Below, piece by piece: positions 10,275 to 20,354 of a DNA stretch of 64,000 nt (the stretch's first letter is position 1; each line of letters opens with the position of its first letter). Origin of the DNA: Ahaetulla prasina (taxonomy: Eukaryota; Chordata; Lepidosauria; Squamata; Colubridae); the NCBI RefSeq assembly GCF_028640845.1, contig NC_080542.1:67345064-67409063 (forward strand). The letters are read 5' to 3'. Both the position numbers and the translations under genes were made by a program. The notes under the pieces are model-generated. The model saw only the letters and a program-made list of their open reading frames with translations, searched no databases and had not been told where the DNA came from.

Positions 10275-10612
10275 GACTGTTAAAGTTACAGTGGCACTGA
10301 AAAAGTGACTTATGACCATTTTTCACAAGTATGACCATTGCAGCAGCCCCCTTGGTCACACGATCAAAATTCGGATGCTTGGCAACCGGTTCATATTTAT
10401 GACAGATAAGCTTTTGCAATCTTCTGACAAGCAAAGTCAATGGGGAACCAGATTCACTCAAAAACTGTGTAATTAATTTAACAACTGCAGAGATTCACTT
10501 AACAACTATAGCAAGAAAGGTCAGAAAATGTGGCAAAACTTACTTAACAAATGTTTCACTTAGTAACTGAAATGTGCTCGATTGTGGTCATAAGTCGAGG
10601 ACTACCTGTAAT
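10275..10612. repeat. Decayed foldback/MITE-type DNA repeat
   Basis: The unit runs from ctgttaaagttacagtggcactg to the end tcataagtcgaggactacctgta. The repeated short phrases (cttaacaact, acttatgacc, cttacttaac) and the sharp end CGAGGACTACCTGTA are typical of a squamate DNA-transposon-like interspersed repeat. The matching left terminus (tacaggtagtcc...) is missing, so this is a truncated copy. Similar phrases at 28885-29160 and 27260-27340 look like still older relatives. Confidence 0.5.
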
Positions 10613-13600
10613 GTTAAGCAGGTTATAAGCTAATGCAATATTACCATGTTTAGACAATAATCATGCCATTCAGTTACAAGGACAACTGTCATAATCAAGT
10701 TATCTGAAGAAGATAGGATCAACTATGCACAGACTGATGTGGTAATAATGCATCCTCTGTAGTCCTTGGGTTTATATAGTTTGTGCAGTGGAAAAATCTG
10801 GATCTTTCAAGCTATTTTTTCTTGTTTGTACTGGGGAAGAGCTAATTGTGTAAAACTAACTGATGCAGGCCTCAAGAAAAAATGACAGACATGCCACTGT
10901 ATGATGTTATCCTACTTTGTCTATTACCAGTTTGTTGGTGGTTGTTGAGTATAGATTTACTGCTCTTTTAGAAGAGTACTAAACACATTAAAAATTAACA
11001 GTTTTAATATGTTGAGGCAATATGCTGACATGCTGTAAAGGACTATGGACTGGTATATAAGAGATGCTGTAAATCACTATGGAGTAGTATATAAGTCTAA
11101 ATGCTATTACTATTGCTGTTGAAGGTTTTTCTTGAACTTATTTGAAAAAATATGACTATTCAAGTAAGACACGGATGTATTTTTAAAATTTATATAATTT
11201 ATTAATTCCCCTCAGTAATATTCTTTCTTCTGCATTCCATTGATTCCCATAATTTTCAAAATGTTGAATCTGATAAATCAATATTTTTAAATAAATAAAT
11301 TGAAAAAGATAATGTAAGTCTTTATGTTTCTCATTATATCTTTGAAGGTGTTTATAAAGGGGATCAGTTTCTTCAGGCCATTACTTGATTTCATGTGGAA
11401 TTTTAAGATTATATAATGGAAGAACAGGAACTGAAAGCAAATATCAAAATAGCAAATATTTTACAATTGAAAGTAAAATATATAGCATGTTTTTTCTAAG
11501 TCCTGAATATATTTAAATTGCTTATATTTTTGGTACACACTGTTCATGCAAGCTCAGAGAGGAGTATCTAGTGCAGGATGTTCAGTCTGCTAAGCTATTC
11601 CTCTTCAAGATTTGCCGGTTAACTGTTTAAACTAACCAACTACAGTTTTGTTTGCTTATCATAGACAATTAGAATGGTGGGATAAGTAATATTTTTTTAA
11701 TTTTCAAAGAAATGGTTGCCTTCCTTTCTAAGCAAAGAGCCCAGCTTTTATTTATTATTGTTTAAAGTTATGTGGTTCATCTGATTGAAAAAAAGGTACA
11801 ATATCTGTTATAAAACATTGATTTTCTAAATTTATTTCAATTTAATCAATTCATTTATGAGACCATAGACCGACTGAGGGACATTTAATTAAAAAAATCT
11901 TTAATAGTGTATAGTTATACTGCAAAAATAATAATTTCTACTACAAAATAGTAGCTTCTGGAAAATAGATTTTTTTATAGATAAATGTGTTGAAAGTAAG
12001 AAAGACAAGCATATTCATGCTGGTTTTGAAGTACATGTTTGTAAATGGTGCATGCCAGCGATGACAGTTTTATGCATAGGAATTAGTAATACTGCTGTCA
12101 TTTAATGCTGAATTCCCAATTCTTTTACGTAAAATAAGTTTCATGTGGATTTTACTAGTTAGAAGTATAATTAGACAGACTATTTAAAATGTATTAGTTA
12201 ATTTACTTATCCAAACAACTTCTTGCATGCTTCTTTCAGATATATCTGATTCACCTCATAAACCTGGCTGGGCTTTAATTACTATTTCTTTTTTATGATT
12301 TAGATATATTAGCAAATGTTATAGGATAATATATTGAACATAATCTCTCCAAGGATTGCTTTCTAACGGAGCCATTTTCTCTTGGCTTGACTATCATTAT
12401 GTGCTACAAAGTCATTTTCAACTCATAGCAACCACATAGATAGATTTTCTCCATAATGTTCTGTCCTTAACCTGTTCTTTCAGGTCTTCCAGTTATGCTG
12501 TTATAAATCCTGTAACTCAGTCATTCCACCTTACTTTGGTCATTCTTTCCTTCCATCTTTCCCAGCAAAGGAATATTTTTCAGAGACTTAGGTGTTCATA
12601 TAAGGTGTCCAAAGTAGTATAATTTGGTCCTAGTCATTTCTGCCTTAAGTAATTGGCTTCACTATTTTCTAGAAATCCTTAATAGAGAGACAAATTAAAC
12701 TTTCTAAAAAGCTTTATGCAGATTATTTACTCATATAGTATAGAAGATGTTTTCATTTTTTGAGTTATATTTATTTGAAGGCTATTAGCCTAAATAGATG
12801 TGTCTCTTATATATTTTCATTGTCCATTTAAATATATAAAATATTATAATTTGTTATTTCATCAGGTTCAGAAAAAATAAAGTATATATTTACATGATAC
12901 TATCTTCAGTTGCAGATTTGGGGCAACTAGAACTTTCAGAAGCAGGATATTTGTCCCGTTTAACACTCTAAACATTTATTCTGATAAAAATAATTATTTA
13001 GAAATAATTGTCAGATATCCTTTGACCTATTACTGTTAGAAAATGTTCTTGATAATTTGACTGACTTCCATTTTGTCTTCCTTGAGTAGAGCTTATCAGT
13101 GGCCCCTGACTAGTTTCAGATTCAGGATTTGCTCTAGACATGATCTGAACAAAAAATAGCTCTTTAAACTAGAACCTTGCAGATTATCTGGTCCTTGACA
13201 GTATTTCATGAGTTCATTGTAATCCTGTTTTTTTGGGGGGAAGATTGTTTTGTAAGTAATGTTCTCTAATTTGATTAGGTTGATATACTTCCAAGGTGTT
13301 CAAATTACTGAATACAATTTTTGAATCAATATTTCAAGATAAATACTAGCAGATTATGTAAGTCACAGGATTGTTTGAACTGCCACAGATTCAGTTTTAG
13401 TATTTAGCAGAAAATATATCTGATTTTTTTTTAATTTCCTGATTTTAAAAGTCCATGAAGGTAGTTTTGAGGGAATAATGGTGAGAGCTAAGCAGTTTTA
13501 AAAATTATTGAATTAAATGTATTGGCCTTCTTAATCTAATGGACGATGTAGATTTACGTCTATGACATGAATAATTGCTCAATTGAAAGCAAAAAGGTGT

Positions 13601-13769
13601 CTAAGAAATAGAAGCAATGTGTCTATTAAGGTAGTGGTAGTTTGAGCTTGTGGGATAAAATTAGATGCTCAGAAGAAGTTGAAGATGGGAATTTAAAATC
13701 AGGTAATTTTAAAATTTTTAAAAAGTGCATTTGAAGTAAAAGAAACATCAGGGACATGTTATTCTGTCT
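10613..13769. other. GLI3 intron 2, long AT-rich stretch
   Basis: Over 3 kb without a gene or a clear element end. The part at about 12370-12690 (tgctacaaagtcattttcaactcatagcaacc ... ccttccatctttcccagc) has the look of an old interspersed repeat on the minus strand, but I cannot class it. The rest appears unique. Confidence 0.5.
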
Positions 13770-13945
13770 CACAACGTTTATTTATATCCCACCTTTATTA
13801 TTTTTACAAATAACTCAAGGCAACAAATATATTCAACATTATTCTCCTGTTTTTTCCATAAAAACAATCCTGTGATGTGGACTGGTTTAAGAGAAAGTAA
13901 TTTGCTCAAAGTCACCTAGTTGACTTTCATTTCATTTCATTTCAT
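13770..13945. repeat. Ancient L2/CORE-SINE-like relic and (TTTCA)n
   Basis: Features are tttatttatatcccacctttatt at the start and gtaatttgctcaaagtcacctagttgactttcat at the end, a pattern seen in amniote L2/CORE-SINE 3' regions. It ends in a short (TTTCA)n run (13926-13946). This old repeat is the site into which the DIRS complex was inserted. Confidence 0.45.
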
Positions 13946-13980
13946 TTTGACATTTGTACATCCACCCATTCTCCATTGTA

Positions 13981-14083
13981 GTGGAGGCAGCATCCAGGAA
14001 TGGGTTGTCCTCATTTGTCGGCCAATAAGACTGAGTCTTTTAAAGCTGCGAGGACACGTCCTCTGTCAATGGTCTCCTGCTTT
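13981..14083 (+). repeat. Left inverted terminal repeat of DIRS B
   Basis: gtggaggcagcatccaggaa ... ggtctcctgcttt is the reverse complement, with a few changes, of 25164-25268. The same ITR type is found at the start of fragment C (30299). Confidence 0.85.
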
Positions 14084-14739
14084 TGACTCAGTCTTGGTCA
14101 AGGCAGACGTGGTCATTTTTGCTCCTTACAACTTATTCCTGAATATTCCTTCACTACAATCAACATTTCTATTATATTGACTTGTTGCATGCTCCCAGGC
14201 TAGACTGGAAGAGTGGGGATTCCAGTGTGAATCCCCTCTCTAGGGAGCCCGACCCCGCTGAAGGCCGCACTGTGGTGGGTCAGAGCACCTGGAGGTACGT
14301 TTGACAATGCGGCGGCCAGCACTTGGCATTTCTCTCACTGACTCTTGGGCTGTATGATTGAGCGGCATACCTGTCATCCGGCTTATTGTGAAGGCTTTGC
14401 TTGCAGCCGAGGGAGTGCCAGTTGCCAGGTTTGTCCCGGATTGCTGGGAAAAGCAGTTTTTCTCTTGCGCTGGGTGGCGGTTTGTAGCCCTGCCTTGGCC
14501 TGAGGGCCCAGAAGGCAAACTTGTCCCTGTCCAATTCTGGGCATACCGATTGCTGCGGCAGACAGGTGCTTTTGTTAGAGGCAGCAGAGCCTGGCTTGGA
14601 GTGCCAACGTGGCTTTAAAATGGCCGCAAAAGCCACGACGACTGCATTTGAAGCACTGAAAACACCCCTGGTTTTCTTGGTTCTGGAGAGTAGTGAGATG
14701 GCAGGAACCTCTGGAGAGAAACCTCTGGGCAAGGGAACC

Positions 14740-15390
14740 ATGGAGAAAGGGGCGAAATGCCGCAGAGCTTCTAAAAAGGCTTCCAAGGCATCGGAGAAAG
14801 AGGCTGTGAGAAGACAGAAGGCTATCGATCAAGAGATCGAAAAAGCCTTGAAGAGGGCTGAACGACTAAGGGAAATCGCTCAGCCAGCCTCTGCTTCACG
14901 CCTTTTTTTCTTTGCAGCCGTTGGAGCTGCCTCAGCAATTTGGCAGCCAGCTGCATTTACAATGGTCACCAGATGGCGGTGGTGAGCAGGCTTCAAAAGT
15001 CTGCCTGACAACAGGGATCTGCCTGCCCAAAATCTGCCTAACAACAAAGAGCTTTTTCTCAGTTTATTACCAGAGGCGAGTCATAGGGGTGTTTCTGAGC
15101 ACCGACCTGGAGGGCAGAAGGTTGTCATAGAGGTTACCTTCACGCTTACATCCGCTGGCCTCTGTTCAGGAGAAGAAGATAGAGATTATATTCCTGCAAG
15201 TATGGGAGACTTGATATCACTGGCCATTCAGTGAGGGATAGCAGCTGGCCTCCAGCAGAGCCACAGGGCTGTTTCCATAAGATCTGACTATCAGAGACAA
15301 GACCATAATAGGAAAGGGCGGGTGGGTTTAAACAGTTTCCACCTAGACGGCCCTTTCGAGAGGGAGGAAGCCATTCTTTTAAGCGCCAGA
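14740..15390 (+). pseudogene. Gag-like ORF1 relic of DIRS B
   Basis: ATG at 14740 opens a short frame with SKKASKASEKEAVRRQKAI, then DQEIEKALKRAERLREI: a basic, heptad-like helix matching the position of EEKRRHRALEKAVSKAQQQA in the Gag of element A. After 14985 the frame is broken. At about 15280-15385 an arginine-rich, R/F/P-rich tail like the Gag C terminus appears, so the centre has been deleted. Then the SINE/LINE insertion begins. Confidence 0.7.
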
Positions 15391-15396
15391 AGTGAC

Positions 15397-15487
15397 TTTT
15401 TAAATTTGAATTTATATCCCGCCCTTCTCCAAAGACTCAGGGCGGCTTACATTGTGTTAAGCAATAGTCTTCATCCATTTGTATATT
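15397..15487 (-). repeat. SINE 3' end fragment, minus strand
   Basis: Reverse complement of the SINE tail: atatcccgcccttctccaaa, then gactcagggcggcttacatt. It is the same unit as the start of the next SINE, so two 3' ends lie in tandem. Confidence 0.7.
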
Positions 15488-15509
15488 ATACAAAGTCAAC
15501 TTTTTTAAA

Positions 15510-15735
15510 AAAAATTTGCATTTATATCCCACCCTTCTCCGAAGACTCAGGGCGGCTTACACTATGTTAGCAATAGTCTTCATCCTATTTGTATATTTAT
15601 ATACAAAGTCAACTTATTGCCCCCAACAATCTGGGTCCTCATTTTACCTACCTTATAAAGGATGGAAGGCTGAGTGGGCCTGGTGGGACTTGAACTTGCA
15701 GTAATTGCAAGCAGCTGTGTTAATAACACTGCGAC
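15510..15735 (-). repeat. tRNA-type SINE with LINE-like tail, minus strand
   Basis: Reading the minus strand, a box B-like AGTTCAAGTCCCACC is followed by the body ttataaggtaggtaaaatga, the gttgggggcaataagttgac segment and the tail gtaagccgccctgagtcttc. The tail equals the 3' end of the CR1/L2-group LINE family present in this window. Box A is only weakly visible at the 15715-15735 side. Confidence 0.7.
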
Positions 15736-15934
15736 CGACGGCCTCCCAGCGACCAGTGCGCTCCCACAGGGTGGGCCTCCTTGGGGTACTGTCAGCTAGA
15801 CAATGTTGGCTGGCGACCCCCAGGGGGAGGGCCTTCTCTGTGGGGGCTCCAACCCTCTGGAACGAATTACCACCTGATATTCGCCAACTCCCCGATCTCC
15901 GGACTTTCCGACGTGAGCTGAAAACATGGTTGTT
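15736..15934 (+). pseudogene. CR1/L2-group LINE fragment, 5' piece split by DIRS A
   Basis: It encodes a VGLLGVLSARQCWLATPRG stretch and AFSVGAPTLWNELP followed by LRTFRRELKTW, the same C-terminal block as at 3538-3720 and 52580-52760. It stops abruptly at ...atggttgtt (15934) where DIRS A begins, and the missing LINE continuation (tcatcgcgcaggactggcc) resumes at 21779. The LINE is thus the target of DIRS A. Confidence 0.85.
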
Positions 15935-15947
15935 CTCCAGACAGGTG

Positions 15948-16052
15948 GGAAAACGGCAGTCAGGCAAGGGTTAACTCTTGTGTCAAGCTTGTAGGACCGA
16001 GTCTTTATTTTTGTTCTAAGCCCCGCCTTATCCTGTTGTCTCCCCAGTTTTT
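15948..16052 (+). repeat. Left ITR of DIRS A
   Basis: 105 bp starting ggaaaacggcagtcaggcaa and ending in ccccagtttttt. It is almost perfectly complementary to 21631-21735, implying that the two ends have not diverged much since insertion. Confidence 0.93.
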
Positions 16053-16773
16053 TACTCGGTCCCAAGCTGGACTAACGTGTCTTCCTACGCTCCTAAGTTA
16101 TCTCTATCTATTAGTATTTGTTTTCTATTTTATTTAGTTCATCTTTTAGCACTATTTACAATAATTATACCGGATAAAGGATCACAAGCCCCACTTTGCA
16201 AACGGACGTCTGCAGAAGCTATTTAACTTGCCGGCTGGCAGATTCATTATTCAGCAACCTCTCAGGACTCGGAGAGGTCTGCTTGGCTTCACAACTCTGC
16301 AAAGGGGGCGGAGTTTTTCTGCAAGCTGCGTTTAAAAGCCTTTGCTGAGCAGCTTAAATGGAGCATCGAGAGATTTCAGCACAGCCCTTATCTTTCCGAT
16401 CGGCTGCAGCTTCGGGCAAACAAATTAGCTGACGCCTCTACGGAAGCCTCCCCACGCAAGTAAATCACCGGCTGGTGGGGATAGCGGGGGAGGCATAGAG
16501 TGGTGCCTCTTACTAGAGCTTTGCCTCTGAGGCCACAAGGGGCTGTTTTTTTATTGGCGCGATCTCTCAGAACGACTAATTTTGGCGCAAAAAGGCTCCG
16601 GGTGCCATTTTGGAGGTAATTAAAATTCCTTTGGCCGATCGCCATTTTTGGGCAGCCCTGCAGGAGAGTCGAGGATAGCAACCGGTATTCCTAACCCAGA
16701 TATCCTTTCTCCTTGCTTCAGGAGCTCAGAACTCAGTGAGTTTGGTCCTCCTCTTTCAGAGGATTATTAGAAA
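16053..16773 (+). other. 5' leader of DIRS A
   Basis: About 720 bp of non-coding leader between the ITR and the gag start. The same leader, with roughly one change per ten bases by eye, follows the left ITR of element F (62637-63274). It includes the run aaagggggcggagtttttctgc present in both. Confidence 0.75.
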
Positions 16774-18487
16774 ATGAGCAAAAAGGCTAATAAAGAAAAA
16801 AAATCTCACCTCCCGGGTTCCTGAAGATGACCCAAGGGAAGGAACATCAGCGTCCATATGCAGACCTTCCAAAAGCAGGGGATCTGAGCTCAAATCAAAA
16901 CCCACAGTGGAGGAAAAGAGGAGACACAGGGCATTGGAGAAGGCTGTTTCCAAGGCCCAGCAACAAGCCTCTCTCACATCCAGGCCACAGTCCACTGTGA
17001 GTACTACTCCTTCACGGGAGGAGGAACAGTCCCTTCACAGGGCAGCTTCCTTTACCTCTTTACCTCCAAATTGTTCACCAGATCAACCTACCACAGGGTC
17101 TACCCCGGTCCCTATAGACGGTGCTCCTTTGTTCCAGACTATATCTAAAGAGGATTTGGAACCAATCCATCATACTAATACCAGGGAGCCCATTCTAACT
17201 GATCCCAACCCCAATCCTATTCAAGGCCCGGGGGGTTTACAACTTCCACCAGAGTTTGGAACCCTGATTGCTAATGCAATTCGCTCTAGCTTCATGCAAT
17301 GTTACCACCAGGAGTCCAAGCTGTCTGCTCCCTCAGCCAGATCCCAACAGGAACATCTAGGTTCTGAAGACATTATGTCAGAACACGGTCAGACTGTATC
17401 TCCTGATAATTCTGACCAAGAATATTTGTCAGAGGGAGAGATCCCTAGAGATGAGGCCCTGTCGGAAGATGAAGGCTTGGATCTTGAGCAACCAGCCTTC
17501 ATTGGCTTATTTAATCCTCAAGTCTTTAAATCACTATTACATAAGTCCCAAATGACCACCCGATTGGGAGAAGTGGCCACAACAAGAATTAGTAAGGAGA
17601 AAGGGGATGATCCCTCTACTACTTTATTTTCTGAACCAGCAGTAACGGCAGACGCTGTACCGTCCCCTAAACTATTCACAGACGTGGTTCAACGACAATG
17701 GGGTGTCCCAGGCTCTGGACCCTTCCCTAACAGCCTAGACAAACGCTTATACAATATGACTTCTGAAATGTCCAACCTACTACAGATTCCGATGGTAGAC
17801 AATCCCATAGTTTCTCTCTCTTCTACTTCCCACATAACGGGACCTCCAGAGGAATACCTTCGTCCTGAAGACAAGAGGGCCGAAAAGGTTTTAATCAAAG
17901 GACACCAGGCAGCAGCATGGTCAGTGAAGGCTGCTGCTTCAGCATCTTTCTTCAACAGAGCTACCATCATTTGGTTGAAACAATTACAAGCAAGAACAAA
18001 TCCAACTGAAACAAGGTCCCACCAGGCCCTTAACAAGATTATCGCAGCGCTTGAATACTCGGCAGATGCCACACTCAATGCCGCTCATTTCGCCTCCAAG
18101 GCCATAGGGTCTTCAATCACATTGCGCAGGCTCCTTTGGCTTCGTAATTGGCAGGCAGACGTAAAGAACAAATGGAGACTAGCCTCATCACCTTTTTCAG
18201 GGGATAAATTGTTTGGTGAGCCACTTGAACCCCTCTTGATTGAAACAAAAGACAAGCGGAAGATCCTGCCATCGTTATCCAGGCGCTCTGATCTTCGTTC
18301 AGTTCCTTATCCTCGTCATCAGTCCTTTCGAGGGTCTGATACCAGCTTCTACCAGTCACGCCAACACAGACCATTTCAGTCCAGAGGTTCCTTTCTGCAG
18401 GACAATCAGGTCAGAGCATCTTACAAAAATTCTTCCAGAAAGCCCTTCCGCGGGGGTAGGGGCAGGGGTTTCCGCAGATCCAAGTAA
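16774..18487 (+). CDS. Gag-like ORF1 of DIRS A (one 5' frameshift)
   Basis: The likely start is ATG at 16774 (MSKKANKE...), because the homologous start at 63275 in element F is open. In A, an extra A in an A8 run near 16796-16803 shifts the frame, so the continuous frame begins at ATG 16907 and gives 526 residues. Features: a basic helix EEKRRHRALEKAVSKAQQQA near the start; an acidic block SEGEIPRDEALSEDEGLDLE; a conserved domain at about residues 335-445 (AWSVKAAASASFFNRATIIW, then LRRLLWLRNWQADVKNKWRL); and an R/G-rich C terminus GGRGRGFRRSK that could bind nucleic acid. Known: DIRS Gag of this type gave rise to the LAP2-alpha/ZNF451 domain in mammals. Its last 248 bases overlap the RT ORF in another frame. 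Confidence 0.88.
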
Positions 18488-20354
18488 TTCATACACTTCC
18501 CCTCCCATTGGCGGACGTCTGTCCCTTTTCTCCGCCCACTGGGAATCTACTATTTCAGATGCTTGGGTTCTCCAAACTATTCGGGAAGGTCTCTTTTTAG
18601 AATTCATCTCCATTCCCCCGAGGGTTTTTATTCCTTGCCCCATTTCTCGCAACCGAGATAACCGTACTATTATGGAAGGGGCTATTGCCCATCTCATCCA
18701 AATCAAGGCTATTCAATATGTACCACAATCTCAACATGGCAGGGGATTTTATTCACGACTTTTTGTAGTGGCTAAATCCTCGGAGGGATGGAGGGCAATT
18801 CTGGACCTTAAATCTTTAAATAAATTCATTTCCTATCGAAAATTCAAAATGCAGTCCTTACAGTCTATTTTAGAGGCAATTCGCCCAGGGGATTTCATGT
18901 CATCCCTAGATTTAACAGAAGCTTATCTTCATGTTCTTATTGCCCCGGGACACAGGAAATTCCTCCGTTTCTGTTACAATGGCCAACATTTTCAATACAG
19001 GGCCCTTCCATTTGGGTTATCTTCGGCCCCTAGAGTATTCTCTAAGGTCATGGGAGCTTTAATTGGTTACATCCGCACTCATCCCATCCGTATCCAATTC
19101 TATTTGGATGATATTCTTATCATGTCCCGATCTGAGCCCTCGGCTCACCGAGACTTAGATGAACATGGATTTTCCATAAATTGGTCAAAAAGCCACCTTT
19201 CTCCTACTAATACTATTTTACACCTGGGAGCAATCATAGATTCCAAACAGTCCTTAGTGTACCTTTCCCAGGATCGACAGACCAGTCTTAAAGATCTCAC
19301 CAGGCAGATCATTAATTCCTGGTCCAGTCCCTTAAAATCCCTTTCCCAGCTGTTGGGTAAGATGGTTTCCACTTTTGGAATTGTACCCTGGTCTCGCTTA
19401 CACAGCAGGGAACTGCAATGGACCTTACTCCCGTATCAGCGAAGAGGCCAGTCCACCTCACTAGCAAGAATACGTCTTCTACCAAAGACACTGACTTCCC
19501 TTCAGTGGTGGTTGTCAGACGCTTTGTCCAAGGGCAGTCGTTTCAGGGAACCCAACAGAATTATCCTTACGACCGATGCCAGCCTCACAGGTTGGGGAGC
19601 CCACCTGGGTCCACACATGGCCCAAGGCTTATGGTCAGCGAAGGAACAAAGACTCAGTATAAACCTTTTGGAACTAAGAGCGATTCACAAAGCCCTTCTC
19701 CAGTTCCACGACTTAGTGAAGGGTCAGGACATTCTTGTGCTCACAGACAACACAACAGCAAAAGCCCATATAAACAGATGGGGAGGCACACATTCAAAAA
19801 CCCTTATGACAGAGACATTCAAACTCGGCCACTGGGCCGAACTCAATCTGCTTTCTCTTCGAGCGTCCCATATCTCAGGCACAGCAAATGTTCGGGCGGA
19901 TGCCCTCAGTCGCCACCATCTAGATCAAGCAGAGTGGAAACTAGCTCCAGCTCTTTTTCAAGAGATCTCCCGTCGATTCGGCCTTCCCAAGGTGGATCTA
20001 TTTGCAACTCCCTTAAATCATCAACTTCCCAGATTTTTCACCAGGTTCCCGTCTCCAGGGGCGGAAGCGGTGGACGCGCTAAGATCACCATGGCCACCGG
20101 AACTGCTTTACGCGTTCCCTCCGCTCCCATTAATCCCCAGGGTCATCCGAAAACTCCTGGAAGAGAAGGCCAAACTCATTCTCCTGGCTCCTCATTGGCC
20201 TCGGAGGCCTTGGTTTGCGGACCTCAAATCTCTATCGGTGGCAAAACCTTGGCGCATTCCAGACAACCAGATTGCTCTCAGTCAGGGCGTTCTCATCCAT
20301 CCAGAACCTCAGTGGTTACAACTCACCGTCTGGCGGTTGAGCGAGACATCCTAG
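18240..20354 (+). CDS. RT/RNase H/methyltransferase-like polyprotein of DIRS A
   Basis: 704 residues, open throughout. RT at about 105-390: SSLDLTEAYLHV (catalytic Asp near 224), LPFGLSSAPRVF, and YLDD at 288-291. RNase H at about 440-560: TTDAS (D446), LELRA (E478), LTDN (D503), RADALSR (D554). The C-terminal 575-665 region has VDLFATPLNHQ, then AFPPLPLIPRVIRKLL and PHWPRRPWF, in the position of the Dam-like methyltransferase (MT) domain known from DIRS1-group elements; I infer that from position and an FPP motif. The ATG at 18240 lies inside gag, so the true start may be later or use a frame change. The palm segment between YLDD and NWSKSHL is about five codons shorter than in copy G (62400-62517). 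Confidence 0.92.
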   Translation: MKQKTSGRSCHRYPGALIFVQFLILVISPFEGLIPASTSHANTDHFSPEVPFCRTIRSEHLTKILPESPSAGVGAGVSADPSNSYTSPPIGGRLSLFSAHWESTISDAWVLQTIREGLFLEFISIPPRVFIPCPISRNRDNRTIMEGAIAHLIQIKAIQYVPQSQHGRGFYSRLFVVAKSSEGWRAILDLKSLNKFISYRKFKMQSLQSILEAIRPGDFMSSLDLTEAYLHVLIAPGHRKFLRFCYNGQHFQYRALPFGLSSAPRVFSKVMGALIGYIRTHPIRIQFYLDDILIMSRSEPSAHRDLDEHGFSINWSKSHLSPTNTILHLGAIIDSKQSLVYLSQDRQTSLKDLTRQIINSWSSPLKSLSQLLGKMVSTFGIVPWSRLHSRELQWTLLPYQRRGQSTSLARIRLLPKTLTSLQWWLSDALSKGSRFREPNRIILTTDASLTGWGAHLGPHMAQGLWSAKEQRLSINLLELRAIHKALLQFHDLVKGQDILVLTDNTTAKAHINRWGGTHSKTLMTETFKLGHWAELNLLSLRASHISGTANVRADALSRHHLDQAEWKLAPALFQEISRRFGLPKVDLFATPLNHQLPRFFTRFPSPGAEAVDALRSPWPPELLYAFPPLPLIPRVIRKLLEEKAKLILLAPHWPRRPWFADLKSLSVAKPWRIPDNQIALSQGVLIHPEPQWLQLTVWRLSETS

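Larger units (their letters stand above)
13971..15390 (+). mobile_element. DIRS element B, left part (interrupted)
   Basis: DIRS elements are retrotransposons that use a tyrosine recombinase instead of an integrase. The left end ctccattgtagtggaggcag starts at 13971 after ATT. Its inverted partner is at 25164-25268, so one element originally spanned 13971-25307. This part holds the left ITR, the 5' leader and a decayed gag. It is interrupted at about 15390 by SINE/LINE DNA that itself received the younger DIRS element A, and resumes near 22000. Confidence 0.88.

Noticed and set aside
12370..12690. A possible RTE-type repeat on the minus strand
   Set aside because: The resemblance is from general style only; no end, frame or duplication could be shown.
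15653..15967. A minus-strand frame of 104 residues
   Set aside because: It spans the junction of LINE and DIRS A and is the antisense of LINE coding sequence.
17689..18374. Minus-strand frames of 85-129 residues
   Set aside because: Shadows of the Gag ORF of DIRS A on the opposite strand; no domain.
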